Positions 1-10,656 of a stretch of DNA of 16,041 nucleotides are shown piece after piece. The stretch's first letter is position 1. Each line of letters begins with the position of its first letter. The translations under genes were made by a program, and so were the position numbers. The stretch is taken from positions 1-16,041 of the forward strand of contig JALNQF010000711.1 of the NCBI GenBank assembly GCA_028456385.1. The letters run 5' to 3'. The notes under the pieces were generated by a model, which was not told the origin of the DNA, did no database searches, and saw only the letters and a list, made by a program, of their open reading frames with translations. This DNA is from Ophiosphaerella korrae. Its lineage: Eukaryota > Ascomycota > Dothideomycetes > Pleosporales > Phaeosphaeriaceae.

Positions 1-289
1 TTATATTATAATTAAGTAATAACTATAAATAATAGTTAATTTATATATATAATATTAAGTATTAGTATTCTAGGTTAGAGATTAGATTACTAATACTATC
101 TTAATAATATATATTCTTACTAACTATATACTTCTACTAATCTATTTATATAACCTTATAGATTACTTTATATCTTATATATTTAAGTTATAAGTTATTT
201 TCTAATCTAGATTATTATATTACTTATCTTATACCTTATTAGTACTTAAGTTAGAACTAATTAGTTCTATTTTAATTTCTCCTATTATA
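1..289 (-). repeat. 3' LTR of element M, truncated by window start
   Basis: Read on the minus strand the LTR starts at 289 with TATAATAGGAG, which is TGTAATAG after one RIP change. It aligns with the starts of the LTRs at about 6518 and 10198. Positions 1-140 match 6378-6510 in the partner LTR. From that offset about 74 bp are missing off the window edge, giving a full length near 363 bp. That is shorter than the 419-442 bp of the plus-strand copies because the repeat-rich middle is reduced. It would have carried promoter and polyadenylation signals, but no such signal can be recognised now. Confidence 0.85.
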
Positions 290-939
290 CTTATAATACT
301 ATCTCTCTTTTTAAGTAAGTTTTTATTCTCTTATTTTAGAGCTAAAGTTATTAATCTAGTCTCTTTATTAATATAAAGTTCTTTACTTTTTTTTTATACT
401 TACTAAGTTTATACTATATTATCTTTAATTAGTAAATTATATATTACGTTATAGTATTATAATATTCTTTTATTTTTATTATAAGTCTTTAAATCTTTAA
501 TTAAATTATCTTTCTTTAAAATTTAGTAAAGCTTATAAAGTATATATTTATACTAATACTTATTTATTTTATAACTTATTAAGTATATCTTTAGTAGATT
601 ATAGGTTTAAAATACTTATTTTTACGTCTATATATATCTATAATAGAGAAAGCTATTAACTATACTTAAAATAAACTATCTAAATAGATTATAGAAGCTA
701 AAAAAGAAAATAATTAGATTCTAAGTATATAAGTAGAAAATTATACTTATTTAGTTTATCTTTATAATATAAAAGCTTTAAATAATAAGAAGTCTATTAT
801 ATAATCTATTTTCTTAAAATCTAAGCTTAACTTTAAAGTTATAGTAGAGGCTACTTTAGCTTTTACTATATTAAGCGTATCTAATACCTTTTTACTTACT
901 ACTAATAGTATAAGCTTTTTCTATTTACTACTAAGTAGT
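290..939 (-). other. 3' non-coding region of element M
   Basis: About 650 bp separates the end of the chromodomain-coding part from the 3' LTR. Stops in all frames, AT-rich sequence and RIP damage leave no recognisable protein. No other copy in the window reaches this region, so there is nothing to compare it with here. It probably contains the real stop codon of gag-pol, soon after the chromodomain, and a long 3' untranslated part ending in the purine-rich tract near 301-313. A small extra reading frame once encoded here cannot be excluded. Confidence 0.55.
301..313 (-). promoter_or_regulatory. Candidate polypurine tract of element M
   Basis: On the minus strand this reads TTAAAAAGAGAGAT and lies about 11 bases upstream of the 3' LTR. 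In Ty3/gypsy elements a purine run just inside the 3' LTR primes plus-strand DNA synthesis. The run is not directly against the LTR, and a second purine run lies near 381-400, so the exact primer is uncertain. Confidence 0.5.
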
Positions 940-3900
940 TTAGAGGGTTTTAATTTTAGAACTCTTTTAGTTTCTTAAAGTAGTTAAGATTATCTTCTAG
1001 TTTCTATATCTTTTTCTATAGTTACTTTTTTTTATTTATACTTATCTATTTTACTAGGTAATAGTTTCTTCTATTATAAAACTATTATACTAAAATTTCT
1101 TTAACTCTTTATTCTTTTTATTCTTTATATATATCTACTTTATATACTAGTAGTTTTACGTTCTATAGTACTATTTCTAGTAGAGCTGTATAGAATATTA
1201 GGTATATCTTTATTTTACTTAGTAGTTTTAGCTTAAATATAACTTATATAACTTCTTTTTTAATTTTATATAGTTTTATTTTTATATAATCTAGTTTTAA
1301 ACTTAGTTATTTACTTTTAATATTTCTTTATACTAACTATACTTTTTCTTCTTCTTTAAATTAAAGTTTCTCTTAGTATTTTTTAATATAATATTTTACT
1401 ATATAATTATATAAGAATTTTATATCTTATTTTAGCTAGTTATATATTTCTTTTATTTTATTAGTAAAGTTTTCTCTTTTTAGAAACTAAAATACTTTAA
1501 TTCGTAGTATCTAATATATATTAGAGTTAAATCTATAGTTTATAAAGAAAAGTAATACTTTTATTACTAAATTCTTTACGCTATTATATACTAACTATAC
1601 TATAGGTAGTAGCTATACCTAATTATTTAAGTTATAGTTAAAGTAGTATCTTAAGTACTACTCTACTATCTAATTTATATATTCTAATTATCTATCTATA
1701 GATAGTATACTATTAATATTATTTATTTAACTTCTAATTATACTATTATTATTCTCTATAGTTTTAATATAAATCTTATATCTTTATTTATAATAATCTT
1801 ATTTAGTATACTATATTAGCTAACTAAAGTTTCTAAAACCTAGTATATAGTAACTTCTATTTTACTTTTCTTTTTATATAGTTTAAAGTTTAAGTACTTT
1901 ATATATTTATTTACTATTATTCGGATTCTATTATACTTAGCTCTTAATATTAAATTTTTTAACTTATATAACTTTATAATAAAGTCTATTATAATAACTC
2001 TTTTAAGTTATTTTAGTACTTTAACTAGTTATAGTATTCTATATAATATTATAGTACTTCTATTACTAGTTATTTTACTTTTAGGATATAGTAATCTTTT
2101 AGTAATCTATCTAGTATTTTATTTATACTTTAGTATCTATTTACTAGTAATTTATAAAATTATTATATAAACTCTATCTATATTTTATTTAGAATATATA
2201 TTCTTCTTTAAGTTTTTATAAGTTTTTTTTAGATTTTAAGCTTTTTTATTTCTTTAGAAACTTTTTTTATTTCTTTCTAGATTTATTTATCTAGCTTACT
2301 ACTCTTTTTCTTAAGTATTATAGCTATTTTAAGTATATTTAGAACTAGATATCTATCTTTATTCTTAATTAAAACTATACTAGTAGTAGTTACTTTCTCT
2401 TATAAGTCTAGTCTTCTACTAAAAGTATCTATAAATTAGTTATCTTTACTTTTTATATATATAATTTTAAGATTAAATATTAATAAGTATTCTTACTATC
2501 TTATATATTATTATAATAAGTCTTTATTTATTATAAATTTTATAAGATTCTTATATTTTATATAGACTATTATTTAATACTTTACTTTTTATAAGTATAC
2601 TTTTTATTATAGATTAAGTAGTTAAGCTCTACTAGCTTTATTTTCTTAAAGAAGTATTTAACTAAGTATTCTTATCTTATAGTTTAGTTTTCTTGTATTA
2701 GTACTATTTTATAGACTAAGTTTAATATATCTATTTTTACTATAGCTAGTAGCTCTAAAATATATATTCTAATAACTAGGTTTTCTATAAACTTTTATTT
2801 AATCTAGTTAAATACTTCTTTATATTCCTAAGTCTATTTTAATAGTATATTTTTCTTTATAAGTTCTATTAATAGTTTTATTAACTTAAACTATTTTACT
2901 ATTAGCTTTTTATAAAAGTTTACTAACTTATAAAACTATTATACTTTTTATAAGTTTTTTAGTATTAGTTATTCTTAAATTACTTTAATCTTATTTAAGT
3001 TATTCTTTATTTTCTCTAGTTTAATAATAAAGCTAAGGAAGTCTATTACTTTTATATAGAACTTATATTTTCTTATCGTAAAAAATAATTTATTCTTTAC
3101 TAGCTTTTCTAGTACTTTACATATATATTATACGTATTTTTTTCCTATTTCTAAAAATATAAAGATATTATCTAGGTATATAAATATAAATATATCTAAT
3201 TATTTTCTTTAGACTATATTAATTCTTTCTTAGAACACTACTAGTACGTTTATTAATCTAAAGAGTATAACTATATATTTAAATAGTTTATATTATATTT
3301 AAAATACTATTTTCTATTTATAGCCTTTCTTAATTCTAATCTAGTAGTAAGTATTTTAGATATTTAATTTTGTAAATATTTACGCCTTTTATAGCTTATC
3401 TTATATTTTATCTATATATAGTAGAAGTTATTAGTTTTTATTTATAATTATATTTATCTTTTATTTTTTTTTATCTATAAAGATAAGTCTATATACTACT
3501 AATAATTAAGATTCTTATAACTATCCTTTTTAGATTATATTTTAAGTAAGTACTTACTTAATTTTTTATTTTTTATTAGTTTTCTTATAAACTAGGCTCT
3601 ATCCTACGTTTTTTATTTCTTCTAAGTTTATTACTAGGTCCTATAGCTAATAATCTAGAACGTAATCTTTAGGTTCTATAAGCTATTTTTCTTATTTTTT
3701 ATATTATTCTAGGAATTCTCCTTTATATATAGTTATATTAGCTTTTAATATATTTTTCTTATAGTAGTTAATTTTTTTTATACTCTAATTTATTCTTAGG
3801 TTAGTTAACTATAACTATAGTATACCTAATATTACGTCTTATTAATTATTAATTATTATTAAATCTATAACTATATTCTTTATCTTTAACCTTTCTAGTT

Positions 3901-6265
3901 TTAATATAGAAAGTACTATTTTAAACCTAATAGGTTCTTAGAATAGTTTTCTTTTAATTATACTTAATTATTAAAAGTACTTCTTTATTATATACTTTAT
4001 TCTTTATTCTTCTATAAACTTCTTTAATATAAAGTTCTTTATAGCTCTACTATTAATTATTACTTATACTTTTTTTTAATATATACTTATTTTTATAATA
4101 TATAAGCTTCTAATACTTTTTAGTTATTTTTACTTAGGTAATTTTATAAATTATCTATTTTTCTAAAGCTATTACTTTACTTTATATTTATAGTTATTAT
4201 TTTTTAGATATTTATTATATATATATTTATACTATAGTCTTCTTTAAATATATTTCTTAAATAGTTTTAGACCTTATTTAATTACTATATACTCTTTATT
4301 AAGTATTTTATTTATTTTTTAACTTTAGATATCTTTTTTTATAATTACTTTTATATACTTATATTCTTTATTTTTACTAGCTATATATAGTTATATACTT
4401 TTAGTTTATTATATAAGTAATAGTTTATATTTAAATACAATACTTATAATATTTTAAAGTATACTAGATATTCTAGATTTATTCTTTAATTATCTTTTAC
4501 TTAGTACTTATTTATACTAAGTCTTATTATTACTAAAATATAGTATACTATTAGTATATATAGTATATAAGCGTTATTAATCTATTATATCTTTTATATA
4601 AAGTACTACTATTCTCTTTATATAAGTATTTTTCTTACTATAACTATATATTACTTTATCTATTTCTAGAATATTATAAATTTTCTATCTTTAAAATTGT
4701 ATTCTTTTTAGTATTTATATACTTTCTCTATACTTATAACTAGTAAGTATTTTAAAATAAACTTCTATTCTTAATTTTATTCTACTATATTAATTATTAT
4801 ATAGCTATTATAACTATATATATTTAACTAGGTATACTCTATACTTTTTATATTAGTTTAATTTTTATCTCTTTATATTCTATTAAAAGTAACTATAGTA
4901 GTTTATTTATTTTATACTAGTTTTTTAGCGTAGGTTAATAGTATTTAAAGCTCTTTCCTTTCTAGATCTTCTACTAGTAAGTCTATTATTATATCTTTTA
5001 TTTATACTTAAGTTTTTTTTTTCTTTTATTACTACTACTTTATTCTTCTATAAGAACTATTTTACTTTTTATTTACTAAAAAGATATATATAGTAGTTAT
5101 TATTATTATAAAAGGTCTAATAAAGTATTATATATTACTATTCTTTACTTGTTACTACTTATTTCTAAAGTTTAGCTTTTAATTTTTATATTTTTTTCTT
5201 ATTTTTAGTTATCTTTAACTAGATTTTATTTTTTAGGTTTTTACTTTTATAGTCTTTTATAAAGTATTTTAGTTTTTTATATTTTTAATATACTATATCT
5301 TTTTTTTTAACTAATAATCTTTTATATAGTAGCCTTTCTTACTCTAGTTAAAGTATATATAGTTTTAATTTATATTTTTTATTATATTTTTATTAGTATT
5401 AAAGACTATAAGGTTTTTTCTATTATATTTATTAGGTTATTTATAATACTTATTTATTTTCTATTTTTAAAAGTTATTATATACTTATATTACTTATTTT
5501 TTTAAAGCTTCTAGTATTCTTAGTTTTTTTATTAAAATTAACTTATTTTAGATCTTTTTTCTTAGTCTTTATTTAAACATTAATATTAAGGATAGTTTAT
5601 TTTATTTTATATTTTAAGATAATTATTTAAATTATAATATATATTTTAGAATACTTTTATATTATTTAAGCTATATAAGCTTTTCTTTAGCTTATTAAGT
5701 AAAATCTATATCTTTAAATACTAATATTATTTATTTTATAAAGTATTTATAATTTCTAAAGATAGCTTTTATTTTATTTTTTTTATATTCTTAAAGTATA
5801 TAGTATATAGTTTATCTAGTAAAGTTTAAACTATCTTATTATATTTTCTTTAAAGTATATCCTAATATATATTACTTTTTTTCTTTAGTATTAAAGTATA
5901 GTACTTATATATTAATCTAAAGTTATACTAATACTATATAGAGTTTTATTTTTTTATTTTATTTTATTAAACTTTTTAAGTAAAGATTTTTAAGTCTATA
6001 AGTAATTTATTCTATTCTATTTTATTTCTTTATAATAGCTTTAATCTAAGCTTTATTTTAGTTAATATAATTTTATAGTTTATTATTCTATATTTCTAGA
6101 GTATTAATTATTAGTTATATATCTTTTTTCTTAGTAATTAGGTTATTTAAGTATATCTTAACTACTACCTAGTTAGTTCTATCTAACTTATAACTACTTA
6201 GAAGTACTTTACTTTTTTTTTTCGTTAAACTTTCTACTATTATATTAGCTTAGACTATATACTAC
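940..6265 (-). pseudogene. Gag-Pol polyprotein of element M, inactivated
   Basis: The minus strand encodes a complete Ty3/gypsy Gag-Pol in order: N-terminal Gag (from about 6265), capsid (about 5995-5445), two CCHC knuckles (5355-5314 and 5290-5249), protease (Asp-to-Asn motif NSRA at about 4054-4040), RT (YLDD read as YLDN, 3178-3167), RNase H (YFFKKI near 2660-2641), integrase (about 2190-1300) and chromodomain. Integrase keeps the first Asp (1984-1986) and the Glu (1682-1684), but the second Asp is Asn (1786-1788). Very many in-frame TAA and TAG codons, a one-base insertion near 6254, a 40-bp deletion near 2040 and a frameshift close to 1690 make it a relic. The start is placed by alignment to the ATG of element C, since M has no ATG there. 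The exact C-terminus is uncertain. Confidence 0.88.
950..1115 (-). other. Chromodomain-coding segment at the C-terminus of M Pol
   Basis: After a segment resembling the conserved IHPIFYTALLE of gypsy Pol (about 1200-1175), the minus strand encodes a stretch running R-V-K-E-I-L, then Y-Y-L-V-K followed by a stop at a Trp position, and later K-L-E-D-N-L-N-Y-F. The spacing matches a chromodomain: VEEILD, then YLVKW, then WEP and a C-terminal helix. Chromodomains on integrases bind methylated histone H3 and direct insertion into heterochromatin, which fits a family that lands on its own copies. The key Trp codons are RIP stops. Copies A, B and C do not reach this region in the window. Confidence 0.7.
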
Positions 6266-6303
6266 TTACTTTTTACTCTTTCTAATAACTAAAATTAGTA
6301 AGG

Positions 6304-6517
6304 TATAATAGGTTACCTCTTATTAACTACTAGTAACTATTAGAAGTATTAGTAAATTAAAAGTTAATAGTTAAGGCTTATATTATAATTAGGTAATAAC
6401 TATAAATAATAATTAATTTATATATATAATATTAAGTATTAGTATTCTAGGTTAGACATTAGATTACTAATACTCTCTTAATAGTATATATATTTACTAA
6501 CTCTATATTTATTACGC
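6304..6517 (-). repeat. 5' LTR of element M, interrupted
   Basis: The segment begins on the plus strand with TATAATAGG, complementary to an LTR 3' end TTACA after RIP, directly next to the sequence that follows the LTR in the other copies. Positions 6378-6510 match 1-140. Similarity to the partner LTR fades after about 6508, where element A's LTR begins, so roughly 150 bp of this LTR is missing here. It should resume downstream of the whole nest if A is a true insertion. Confidence 0.8.
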
Positions 6518-6527
6518 TAGTAATAAG
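6508..6527. repeat. Short inverted repeat at the M/A junction
   Basis: TTATTAC (6509-6515) and GTAATAA (6520-6526) are perfect inverted copies around the spacer GCTA. One further pair (6508 and 6527) fits if a C became T. GTAATAAG is the start of the LTR of element A, so the left arm may be the remnant of M's own LTR terminus in the opposite direction. Confidence 0.6.
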
Positions 6528-6957
6528 AGAAATCGAGATAGAACTAATTAGTCCTAACTTAAGTACTAACAAAGTATAGGATAAGTAGAGTAATAACTTT
6601 AATTAGAAAACTACTTACAATTAAGATATATAAGTAATTCCTTAATCTATTAAGTATATAGATAAAATATAAATATAAATTAATAGATTAGTAATCCTTA
6701 ATCTATAGTTACTAAAACTAGATATAAGTAATAGATTAATAGATTAGTAGGAATATATAATTAGTAATAATACGTATTATTAGGATAGTATTAGTAATCT
6801 AATCTTTAACCTAGAATAGTAATACTTAATATTATATATATAAATTAACTATTATTTATAGTTATTACTAATTATAACACGAGCTTTTATTATTAACTCT
6901 TAATCTACTAATAACTATAGAGGTTATTAGGAAGTTAACCCTAGTAACCCTATTATA
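6518..6957 (+). repeat. 5' LTR of element A
   Basis: It starts near 6518 with TAGTAATAAGAGAAATCGAG, matching TGTAATAGAAGAAATCGAG of the LTR at 10198 with small changes at the tip. It ends at 6957 in CCTATTATA, directly before the conserved internal start CCTTACTAATTTAG. The length of 440 bp agrees with the 442 bp of LTR C. The left part matches LTR B and M, the middle (about 6769-6870) matches M in inverted orientation, and the right end resembles LTR C. The first one to three bases are uncertain. Confidence 0.85.
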
Positions 6958-6997
6958 CCTTACTAATTTAGTTATTACAAGAAGTAAAGTATAAGTA

Positions 6998-9900
6998 GCG
7001 TATAGTCTAGCTAATATAATAGTAGAAAGTTTAACTAAAAAGTAGCTAAGGTACTTATAAGTAGTTATAAATTAGATAATATAGTATAGAAGGTAATTAG
7101 ACAATATATAAATAACTTAATCTTAGAAAAAGAAAATATAAAGATAGTAATTAATACTTTAGAAACGTAGAATAAAGAACTACAAGACTACTTAAAGTAA
7201 AATAAAGTATAAATTAAAGCTATTAATAAAGGTTAGAACTAAATAGAACTAATTATCTAAAGACTAGAGATAAGCGTAATAAAGAAACTACCTAAGATAC
7301 CTATACTTAAGAAATTTAATAGAATAAGAGAAAAACTAAAACCCTTTATAGTATTAGTATAACTCTAGATAGATATATAAGTACTATACTTTAATATAGA
7401 AGAGAAAAAGGTAATATATATTAGAATATACCTTAAAGAAGATATAATAAGATAGTTTAAACCTTACTAGATAGACTATATAATATACACCTTAATAATA
7501 TAAAAAAACAAGACTAAAGCTATCTTTAGAAGTTATAAATACTTTACTAAATAAATAAGAGTAGTATTTAGAGATACTAATATTACCTAATAAGCTAAAG
7601 AAAAACTTAAAAGTCTTATATAAAGCAAGAGTATTCTTAAATATATATTATAGTTTAAATAACTATTATAAATTATAGAATAGAATAAATTAGCTTTAAT
7701 ATTATAATTTAAACAAGGACTAAATATAAAAATCTAATACAAAATAATTTATATAGAAAAACTAAGAATACTAGAAGCTCTAAAATAATAGGTAATATAA
7801 ATTAATAATAATCTTTAAGAATAGAAGAAGAATAAGTATAGAAGCTAACTTAGAAACTAGGATACTAGAGACTCTATAATCCTTAACACTAATAAAGATA
7901 GAAAAAATAAATAAAAATAAAGACTTTACGTACTTTAACTATAGTAAGAAAGACTACTATATAAAAGACTACTAATTATAAAAGAAAAATAATATAGTAT
8001 ATTATAAATTTAAAAAACTAGAATACTTTATAAAAGACTATAGAAGTAAAAACTATAAAAAAGATAAAGAAGATTAGTTAAAGATAACTAAAAGTAAAAA
8101 GTACTAAAAGTATAAATTAAACCTTAAGAAAAAGTAGCTAGGAGTAAAGAACTATAATATATAATACTCTACTAGACCTTTTATTATAAAGATAACTACT
8201 AAATATATTTTTCTAGTAAGTAAGAAGTAAGATATTTTCTATAAAAGAATAGAGTAGTAGTAATAAAAGAAAGAATAAAAGTATATCTAGAAGAAATAGT
8301 ATATATAATAGACCTACTAATAGAAGACTTAAAAGGAGAAAAGCCTTAGATACTATTAATTTAGGCTAAAGAAATAGTACTAGATAAAGAAACTACTATA
8401 GCTTCTTCTAAAGGATTATAAAAAAGTAAAAAAAGAGTTAGTATAAAAAGTATAGAATACACTTAGTTAACTAAATATAGCTATAATAGCTATATAATAA
8501 TAAATATAGAGGAATAAAATAAATAATAGAAGTTTATCTAGAAATACTTACTAGTTATAAGTATAGAAGAAGTGTATAAAGACTAGAAAGAACGTAATCT
8601 TAAAGAAATAAAGTTTATACTATTTTAAGAATAGATAAAGTAATATATAGTTATAGTAAAAAGAATACCTATATAAAGAGAATAGTAGTTCCTTATAAGA
8701 AAAACGTAATAGATTAATAAAGCCTATATACTAAGGATACTAGTAGTATACTATATCCTAACTATAGATATACCTAGAAAAGATAAATACTAGGAAAGAG
8801 ATAATAAAATAATAAACTCTAAACACTTAGTATACTTTAAAGTATTATAGCTATTATACTTAGATAAGAATTATATTATATATAGGAATCTAAAAGTAAA
8901 TAATAGTATATAGCTTATATAAAGAAAAGGCTATAATTATATAAGAGTAATTCTAGAGGAAGATATCTTAGGAGGAGAAATAATACTAGAAGAAAGATAC
9001 CTAGTAGTAAGGCTAAAGCTAAAACTATCTAAGAAATACGTCTAAAGAGGACTATAGTATAAATATACGTACGATAAATATCTAAAATATAAGAAATATA
9101 AGCTTAAAGTAGAGCTATAGCTTTAGAAAGATAGATAATTTATAAAACTACCTAAGTAAAAATAGCTAGAAAGTATAAGAGGCCTATATATTACAAAAAA
9201 AGGTATATACTAAGGAAAGAAAGTATAACTAATAATTAATAGTAGAGCTATAAGAAACTTTATATTAAAAAAGTTTATAGAAATATAAGAAATACGTTAT
9301 ATAATAAAGAAATACCTTTAATAACTAAATATAATTAAAGGAAAACTATTCTAAGAATATATTAGGTTTAAAATAGTTCTCTCTATATTAGAACTAGAAA
9401 GAATAATAATTAAAAATATTATTATATATATAACAATAATTAATAATAAATAAAATATAATTCTAGGAATACTATAGTTATAAATAACTAACCTATATAT
9501 TTATTAGAGAATAAGAAAAATTAACTACTATAAAATAAGTATATTAAAAGCTAATATAAATACCTATAAAGAAAAATTTCCTAAAGAATATAAAAAATAG
9601 GAAAAATAGCTTATAGAACCTAAAGACTATTATCTAGAATATTAGCTATAGGACTTAGTAATAGAACTAATAAAAGATAAAGACGTAGGATAGAGCCTAG
9701 TTTATAGGAAGACTAAAGAAGAATCTAAAATTAAATAAGTATTTATTAAAAATAAAATAAGAAAAGTATAGATATAAGAATTTAAATCCTTAGTAGTAGA
9801 TAGACTTATATTTATAGACAAAAAAGGAATAGATAATAAGAGACCTTATATAGATTTTAAAAAGACTAACGTAATTATAAGTAAGAATTAATATCTCTTA

Positions 9901-10197
9901 CTATAAAGAGATAAAATATAAAATAGACTATAGAAAGTAAAGATCTTTATAAAACTAGATATCTAAAACGCTTACTATTAAATTAGAATTAAAGAAGGTA
10001 ATAAATAGAAAATAGTATTTAGAACGTAATATAAACTATACAAATACCTATTTATACCCTTTAGATTAATAAACGCACTAGTAGCATTCTAGGAAAGAAT
10101 TAATATAGTACTAAGAGAGTACTTAGACGTATTTATATTTATATACCTAGATAATATCCTTATATTCTTAGATATAGAAGAAGAATACTATTATAGG
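6998..10197 (+). pseudogene. Gag-Pol of element A, truncated in RT and inactivated
   Basis: The frame follows the family Gag-Pol from the position aligned with the ATG of element C (here GCG). It encodes capsid (about 7290-7830), zinc knuckle 1 (7931-7972), zinc knuckle 2 (8000-8041), protease with the catalytic Asp as Asn (AAT 9238-9240) and the RT palm. The RT active site reads YLDN (from 10144), so the second Asp is lost. The first catalytic Asp, in KLDI, is kept. All zinc-knuckle Cys and His positions are Tyr or Phe. Compared with B there is a one-base loss near 8105 that shifts the frame. TAA and TAG occur throughout. The homology to the family's RT ends at about 10189, and the last eight or nine bases before the LTR are ambiguous. 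It cannot make protein. Confidence 0.88.
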
Positions 10198-10616
10198 TGT
10201 AATAGAAGAAATCGAGATAGAACTAATTAGTCCTAACTTAGGTGCTAACGAAGTATAGGACGAGCAAGGTAATAATCTTAATTAGGAGACTACACATAAC
10301 TAGGACACCTAGGCTAATCTATAATCTATAGACTCTTAGTATTAATAGATTATAGATTAGGACAATCTATAATCTACTAATCTTAGTAACTATAGATTAT
10401 AGATTACAACGAGTATATAATTAGTAAGGATATATATTATTAGGATAGTATTAGTAATTTAATCTTTTAACTATCGAATACTAATACAAGATAGTTGCAA
10501 AACATCTTTTATTATTTATAGTTATTATAGATCTCTATATAAGCTTTTAATATTACCTTATAATCTACTAACTCTAATATAAGTACCTATAGTTAATAAT
10601 AGGTAACTACGTTACA
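10198..10616 (+). repeat. 5' LTR of element B
   Basis: It begins TGTAATAGAAG at 10198 and ends GTTACA at 10616, with 5-bp terminal inverted repeats TGTAA and TTACA. The internal start CCTTGCTAATTTAG follows at once. The left part is near-identical to LTR A (AATCGAGATAGAACTAATTA), whereas the segment at about 10480-10530, with AAGATAGTTGCAAAACATC, matches LTR C rather than A or M. The middle holds four copies of a 13-mer in alternating orientation. No TATA box can be singled out in sequence this AT-rich. Confidence 0.88.
10316..10405. repeat. Four alternating 13-bp inverted repeats in LTR B
   Basis: AATCTATAATCTA occurs at 10316-10328 and 10364-10376. Its exact reverse complement TAGATTATAGATT occurs at 10346-10358 and 10393-10405. 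The four copies alternate in orientation with starts 30, 18 and 29 bases apart. They lie in the presumed U3 part, where fungal LTRs carry enhancer-like repeats, and could pair into hairpins. LTR A has only degenerate versions (several TAATAGATTA-like units), and LTR C has a different repeat at this place. Confidence 0.85.
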
Positions 10617-10656
10617 CCTTGCTAATTTAGTTATTGCGAGAAGTAAAGCGTAAGTA
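10617..10656 (+). other. Leader and primer-binding region of element B
   Basis: Directly after the LTR comes CCTTGCTAATTTAGTTATTG, conserved after every 5' LTR in the window (A from 6958, C from 15716, M leftward from 6303) with RIP-type changes. Minus-strand synthesis should start here, but the sequence does not begin with TGG as a site for a tRNA 3' end would. CCTTGCT (10617-10623) is complementary to AGCAAGG inside the LTR (10263-10269), which would suit self-priming as in Tf1-type elements. The other copies do not preserve this pairing, so the mechanism is open. Confidence 0.45.

Larger units (their letters stand above)
1..6517 (-). mobile_element. Element M: RIP-degraded Ty3/gypsy chromovirus-type LTR retrotransposon
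   Basis: This minus-strand element is bounded by two related LTRs. Positions 1-140 match 6378-6510 almost base for base, with mostly A/G or C/T differences. The internal part (290-6303) encodes, on the minus strand, gag with zinc knuckles, protease, RT, RNase H, integrase and a chromodomain, in the order typical of Metaviridae. It is the only copy here that covers the whole internal region. The left (3') LTR is cut by the window start, and the right (5') LTR is broken where element A begins. Only about five CA and five TG dinucleotides remain in 6.5 kb by eye, so it is the most heavily mutated copy. It is dead and, if the nesting is right, the oldest insertion in the window. Confidence 0.9.
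6518..10197 (+). mobile_element. Element A: RIP-degraded Ty3/gypsy retrotransposon, 5' part
   Basis: This plus-strand element starts with a 440-bp LTR and carries the leader, gag, protease and RT up to just past the YLDD motif. Its sequence then stops and a new LTR begins at 10198. It is the same family as M, B and C, and its LTR middle is closest to M. About 20 CA and one TG remain in 3.7 kb by eye, so it is less mutated than M and more than B. The likely cause of the break is insertion of element B into its RT gene. An internal deletion is the alternative. Confidence 0.85.

Noticed and set aside
1..6300. Plus-strand open frames in the T-rich part
   Set aside because: All recognisable coding signal there is on the minus strand. 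Plus-strand frames are short, AT-rich shadows of the RIPed gag-pol.
1..6517. Mitochondrial or organellar DNA, suggested by the AT-richness
   Set aside because: The content is LTR retrotransposon throughout, and the AT-richness is explained by CpA-context transitions with stops at Gln and Trp codons.
10316..10405. CRISPR array
   Set aside because: The 13-bp units alternate in orientation with unequal short gaps, lie inside an LTR and have no cas genes nearby. The window is eukaryotic.
10617..10623. Self-priming by pairing of CCTTGCT with AGCAAGG inside LTR B (10263-10269)
   Set aside because: The pairing is only 7 bp and is not kept at the equivalent place in A, C or M, so chance cannot be excluded. 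It is noted in the leader entry but not claimed.
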